Of a stretch of 7,889 bases of DNA, positions 5,098 to 7,889 are shown one piece after another. The stretch is from Oscillospiraceae bacterium (GTDB taxonomy: Bacteria > Bacillota > Clostridia > Oscillospirales > Oscillospiraceae): assembly GCA_028708585.1 (NCBI GenBank), contig JAQVYO010000066.1, positions 1 to 7,889 on the forward strand, written 5' to 3'. The notes below the pieces were generated by a model that made no database searches, was not told the origin of the DNA, and saw only the letters and a list, made by a program, of their open reading frames with translations. Within the stretch, counting starts at the first letter, position 1. Each line of letters opens with the position of its first letter. The translations under genes were made by a program, and so were the position numbers.

Positions 5098-5676
5098 CTA
5101 GTTTTTGGACAAAACCGGCTGCAGCTGCCTTCCTTCCAGCGCGGCGTCTATGGTTTCGGGAATCTTGCTCATGTCCGCCACCAAAGAAGTGGGCTTTCCT
5201 TCCGTATCATCCTGCCGGAAGGGCACGAAATAGATATTTTTCCGGCATAGAAGCTCTCCAATGTTTTTTGCGTTTCCGGACAGGCCGTCGTTGGTGGAAA
5301 TCGCCAAAACCAGGGGCCGGCCATTGCGCAGATGCGCTTTTGCCGCCATGGTGACCGACGTATCGGTGACGCCTCCCGCCAGCTTTGCCAGGGTATTTCC
5401 GGTGCAGGGGGCCACCACCAGCACATCCACCAGCTTTTGGGGACCGATGGCTTCCACTTCCGGAATGGTTTTCATTGCCTTTTTCCCGCAGATCTGTTCC
5501 ACCTTTGCGGTGAACGCTTCCGCTTTGCCAAAGCGGGTATCGGTATGCGCGCTGTTCTCGGAGAAAATCGGCAGAACCTCGTCATACCGTTCCACCGTTT
5601 TTTCCAGAACCGGGTACATCTTGTCAAAGGTACAGAAGGAGGCACTGAATGCAAAGCCTACCTTAATATACTTCAT
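5098..5676 (-). CDS. dpaB: Dipicolinate synthase subunit B
   Basis: Also known as spoVFB. Together with DpaA it makes dipicolinic acid from the lysine-pathway intermediate in the mother cell during sporulation; the acid is then packed with calcium into the spore core. The 192-residue product is close to the Bacillus subtilis length (about 200). It is a flavoprotein-like fold with GFAFSASFCTFD (7-18), HTDTRFG (44-50), VVAPCTGNTLAKLAGGVTDT (87-106), MAAKAHLRN (110-118) and LAISTNDGLSGNAKNI (124-139). Its start is two bases after the dpaA stop, and its ribosome binding site GGGAG lies within the dpaA end, so translation is probably coupled. Many Clostridia lack these genes and use an electron-transfer flavoprotein instead, so their presence is informative about the lineage. 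Confidence 0.95.
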   Translation of the reverse strand: MKYIKVGFAFSASFCTFDKMYPVLEKTVERYDEVLPIFSENSAHTDTRFGKAEAFTAKVEQICGKKAMKTIPEVEAIGPQKLVDVLVVAPCTGNTLAKLAGGVTDTSVTMAAKAHLRNGRPLVLAISTNDGLSGNAKNIGELLCRKNIYFVPFRQDDTEGKPTSLVADMSKIPETIDAALEGRQLQPVLSKN

Positions 5677-5678
5677 GC

Positions 5679-6548
5679 TTACACTCCCAACTCTTGCAAA
5701 ATGTTGTAAATCGTATCCCGAATTGCTTTCCCGGCAGTGACAGGAGCTACCTTACCCGGCAAAGACAGCGCCCAGATCACTTTTACCCCCAATTGGGCCG
5801 CGGTTTCAAAATCAACCCCTCCAGGGCGCGAGGCCAGATCAATGCAAAGGCAGTCTTTATTCAGTTCAAGCAGTTGTTTTTCGTTCAGCACCCTGGCAGG
5901 CGCCGTATTGATAATCAAATCGAACCGGCCCAATTTTTCATCTAATTTTTCTGTGTGCTCCGGCTTCCAGCCCGAAGCCTCAATCCAGGCCAGATCGGAA
6001 TATTTACGGGCGGCGACGCTCAAGTCCGCCCCCAACGCGGCAAGCCTTGGCGCCAGCGTTCTCCCCAGTCTCCCATAGCCTATAATCAGCACGCGCGCGC
6101 CGCTTATGGTAACCGGCAGTTCCTCCATGGCAAGCTGTATAGCGCCCTCGGCAGTGGGTACGGCGGTGGCAACAGCCAGTTCTTCCCGCGCAAAATAATC
6201 ATACAGCTTCACGCCTTTCTCCCCGGCCGCCAGAGCCAGATAAGGGGGCACCATACCCGCGCAGACAATCTGTCCCGGCTGCAGCGTTTTTACAAGCTCA
6301 TCCAAAGAACATTGCTGCGTACTAAAAGGCATATTCAGCCCGTTATCTTCACGCACCGGCAGAGGCAGAATCACACAATCCGCCTTCAGCGCCTCCTTTA
6401 AATTTTCCGCCTGCGGCAGGTTCGGCAGATCTTGCAGCTTCTCTAAGCCGAACATATGTACTTTATGTCCATCTCCAGCCAAAAGCTCGGCAAGCTTTCC
6501 CTGCCGAATATCTCCGCCGACAACGCCAAAGACCATCCGTTTTTTCAT
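5679..6548 (-). CDS. dpaA: Dipicolinate synthase subunit A
   Basis: Also known as spoVFA; it is the dehydrogenase-like subunit of dipicolinate synthase. The 289-residue product matches the usual length (about 297). The N-terminal motif VVGGDIRQGKLAELL (9-23) is typical of the DpaA N-terminal domain. VLIIGYGRLGR (153-163) is the NAD(P)-binding Rossmann loop, followed by INTAPARVL (213-221), CIDLASRPGGVDF (235-247) and ALSLPGKVAPVTAG (260-273). The frame stays open for 63 codons further upstream, but ATG 6548 is chosen because GGAGGG lies 7 bases ahead and the family starts here. The upstream stretch would also run into the divergent trpB2 promoter. Expression is expected from a mother-cell sigma factor by analogy with Bacillus; I see no convincing site. 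Confidence 0.95.
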   Translation of the reverse strand: MKKRMVFGVVGGDIRQGKLAELLAGDGHKVHMFGLEKLQDLPNLPQAENLKEALKADCVILPLPVREDNGLNMPFSTQQCSLDELVKTLQPGQIVCAGMVPPYLALAAGEKGVKLYDYFAREELAVATAVPTAEGAIQLAMEELPVTISGARVLIIGYGRLGRTLAPRLAALGADLSVAARKYSDLAWIEASGWKPEHTEKLDEKLGRFDLIINTAPARVLNEKQLLELNKDCLCIDLASRPGGVDFETAAQLGVKVIWALSLPGKVAPVTAGKAIRDTIYNILQELGV

Positions 6549-6661
6549 TTCATTTCCCTCCATAAGAAAAGCAATACGGGTCAGTACCATAGTATTCCCC
6601 TTGGCCTGACACGGTGCCTTTCCTCCGGGATGGATCGTGTCCTCTTTTCGATGAAAATCCC

Positions 6662-6690
6662 TTGACAAACCGTATGGAGAACCATATACT
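6662..6690 (+). promoter_or_regulatory. Promoter of the Trp T-box leader and trpB2
   Basis: Consensus -35 TTGACA (6662-6667) and -10 TATACT (6685-6690) are separated by the ideal 17 bases. Transcription should start near 6697, just before the T-box Stem I. It is divergent from dpaA. Confidence 0.9.
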
Positions 6691-6696
6691 GAATAC

Positions 6697-6980
6697 AACA
6701 TATCATAGAAAAACCGATGACCGGGTAAAGTACGCATGCGTTTGGATGGCGCAGAGAGCCGCGAAAAGGTGAGAGCGCGGCGCAGACAGCATGCCGAATG
6801 GCCCCGGGAGGGCGGCGTGAACCGCTTTTTGCCAAGTAGCGGCCGACGGGGGTTCCCCCGTTAACAAAGAACGTGCATGTTTGTGCGCGAAGAGCGGGCG
6901 AGCTTTCGCCAATTTGGGTGGTACCGCAGGAGTGTTCTCTTGTCCCTTGGTTCAAAAACCGGGATAAGAGATTTTTTATT
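6697..6980 (+). promoter_or_regulatory. T-box riboswitch, tryptophan specific
   Basis: This leader senses uncharged tRNA-Trp. Stem I is complete. The lower helix is CCGGG (6721-6725) with CCCGG (6803-6807), and the helix above the specifier loop is GCATGC (6734-6739) with GCATGC (6789-6794). Between them the 5' side holds AGTA and the 3' side GAA-TGG-C, so the specifier is TGG (6799-6801), tryptophan. The distal part shows the AGAGAG bulge (6753-6758) and the loop AAAAGGTGAGAG closed by CCGCG/CGCGG. A linker with hairpins at 6846-6861 and 6897-6910 follows. The T-box sequence GGGTGGTACCGC (6916-6927) presents TGGT to the tRNA end. In the antiterminator, CAGGAG (6927-6932) pairs with CTCTTG (6937-6942) and GGG with CCC (6944-6946); the same bases form the terminator arm. 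The downstream gene fits the specifier. Confidence 0.96.
6936..6980 (+). terminator. T-box regulated terminator
   Basis: TCTCTTGTCCC (6936-6946) pairs with GGGATAAGAGA (6961-6971) with one G-T pair, followed by TTTTTTATT. An inner GGTT/AACC pairing extends the stem. The left arm is shared with the antiterminator, so the two are mutually exclusive. Confidence 0.95.
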
Positions 6981-7053
6981 GGAAAAACCGGACGGCAATT
7001 TTTTCCCTTTTCTTTTCCGCCGCTTACCTGGCCGGCCGGCGTTCCGCATTCAG

Positions 7054-7060
7054 AAAGGAG
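7054..7060 (+). promoter_or_regulatory. Ribosome binding site of trpB2
   Basis: AAAGGAG lies 8 bases ahead of ATG 7069 and fixes the start. It is about 75 bases past the T-box terminator. Confidence 0.85.
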
Positions 7061-7068
7061 CTTAAACC

Positions 7069-7889
7069 ATGGATATCCCTTACAAAACGTATTTAGCAGA
7101 AAACGAACTGCCCGGAAGCTGGTACAATATCCGCGCGGATATGCCCCGGCAACCCGACCCCATGCTGCATCCCGGCACCTTAAAACCGGTGACCCTGTCT
7201 GACCTGGAGCCGATCTTCTGCAAGGAGCTTGCCATGCAGGAGCTGGACGATACCCATCGTTTCATTGAAATTCCCCAGGAAATACAGGATTTCTACAAAA
7301 TGTACCGCCCGTCTCCTTTGGTGCGGGCCTACTGCCTGGAAAAAGCGCTGGGTACGCCGGCAAAGATCTATTACAAATTTGAAGGCAACAACACCTCAGG
7401 CAGCCACAAGCTCAACTCCGCCATCGCCCAGGCGTATTACGCCAAAAACCAGGGGTGCACTTCCGTTACCACCGAGACCGGCGCGGGCCAATGGGGCACC
7501 GCTCTTTCCATGGCCTGCGGTTATCTGGATCTGAAACTCCGGGTTTATATGGTCAAGGTTTCTTATGAGCAGAAACCGTACCGCAAGGCGGTCATGCAGA
7601 CCTACGGCGCCACGGTCATCCCCTCCCCTTCCGACACAACCGAAGTAGGCCGGTCCATTTTGAAGAAAGCGCCGGGCACCACCGGAAGCCTGGGCTGCGC
7701 CATTTCCGAAGCGGTGGAAGCCGCCGTCAAAACGGACAAATGCCGCTATGTCCTGGGCAGCGTGTTAAACCAAGTGCTGCTGCACCAGTCCATCATTGGG
7801 CTGGAAACCAAAAAGGCAATGGAAAAGCTGGATGAATATCCCGATATCATCATCGGCTGCGCCGGCGGCGGCTCCAATCTGGGCGGCCT
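7069..7889 (+). CDS. trpB2: Tryptophan synthase beta chain, TrpB2 type (3' end outside window)
   Basis: A pyridoxal-phosphate enzyme that condenses indole with serine to make tryptophan. The visible 273 residues have no stop before the right edge; the family is usually around 450 residues. The long N-terminal segment before the core (ELPGSWYNIRADMP, 13-26, and the proline-rich LHPGTLKPVTLSDLEPIF, 33-50) marks the TrpB2 branch rather than classical TrpB1. The cofactor lysine is Lys114 in NNTSGSHKLNSA, where TrpB1 has TGAHKINN. TETGAGQWG (135-143) contains the catalytic Glu, and CAGGGSNLGG (264-273) is the phosphate-binding loop. The specifier TGG in the leader independently supports a tryptophan role. 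TrpB2 enzymes often act without TrpA, using free indole; no trpA is visible, but the downstream region is outside the window. Confidence 0.95.
   Translation, partial: MDIPYKTYLAENELPGSWYNIRADMPRQPDPMLHPGTLKPVTLSDLEPIFCKELAMQELDDTHRFIEIPQEIQDFYKMYRPSPLVRAYCLEKALGTPAKIYYKFEGNNTSGSHKLNSAIAQAYYAKNQGCTSVTTETGAGQWGTALSMACGYLDLKLRVYMVKVSYEQKPYRKAVMQTYGATVIPSPSDTTEVGRSILKKAPGTTGSLGCAISEAVEAAVKTDKCRYVLGSVLNQVLLHQSIIGLETKKAMEKLDEYPDIIIGCAGGGSNLGG

Noticed and set aside
6660..6710. CATACGGT on the minus strand as a sigma-E/K -10 for dpaA
   Set aside because: The -10 partly fits, but no acceptable -35 lies at the right distance, so chance cannot be excluded.
6549..6737. 63-codon extension of dpaA
   Set aside because: It overlaps the trpB2 promoter, lacks family similarity and the good ribosome binding site lies just before ATG 6548.
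7031..7040. 10-bp GCCGGCCGGC palindrome in the trpB2 leader
   Set aside because: It has no T tract and no place in the T-box fold; a GC-rich palindrome of this size can arise by chance.

Overview
This window looks like chromosomal DNA of a spore-forming member of the Clostridia, probably Oscillospirales-like (inference). The reasons are the dipicolinate synthase pair dpaA-dpaB, a tryptophan T-box leader, strong AGGAGG-type ribosome binding sites, U-tailed intrinsic terminators, CCA-encoding tRNA genes and near-balanced base composition. No plasmid, CRISPR array, insertion sequence or rRNA gene is visible.

Layout. (1) 1-740: the 3' end of a gene entering from the left, possibly an integrase tail. 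It converges on a complete tRNA-Ser(CGA) with its own terminator on the minus strand. Upstream of that tRNA lies a 39-nt broken 5' half of a second tRNA-Ser. This resembles the edge of an old integration site at a tRNA gene. (2) 740-2858: a good promoter followed by a tight plus-strand set: a Smr-domain protein, xanthine phosphoribosyltransferase (xpt) and a class-B-like aspartate carbamoyltransferase (pyrB). The pyrB product carries a C-terminal four-cysteine zinc motif like that of the PyrI regulatory chain. (3) 2878-3513: a five-tRNA array (Gly-TCC, Arg-TCT, His-GTG, Gln-TTG, Lys-TTT) with its own extended -10 promoter and a strong terminator. (4) 3514-3825: no gene, two hairpins. (5) 3826-4914: xdhC on the minus strand with its promoter, a maturation factor for molybdenum hydroxylases. 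(6) 5098-6548: dpaA-dpaB on the minus strand, two nucleotides apart, which make the dipicolinic acid of the spore core. (7) 6662-7889: a divergent plus-strand promoter, a complete T-box leader with a TGG (Trp) specifier, a terminator and the start of a trpB2-type tryptophan synthase beta chain that runs off the right edge.

How the genes work together. The smr-xpt-pyrB set joins purine salvage with the committed step of pyrimidine synthesis. No terminator is visible between pyrB and the tRNA array, so some tRNA transcription may come from the pyrB operon. The trpB2 leader gives a clear control logic: uncharged tRNA-Trp should stabilise the antiterminator and allow trpB2 expression. The most unusual gene-level observation is the PyrB-zinc-domain fusion without the PyrI nucleotide-binding domain. 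The most interesting structural one is the tRNA-Ser neighbourhood with its broken copy. I did not find a clearly undescribed multi-gene system here.
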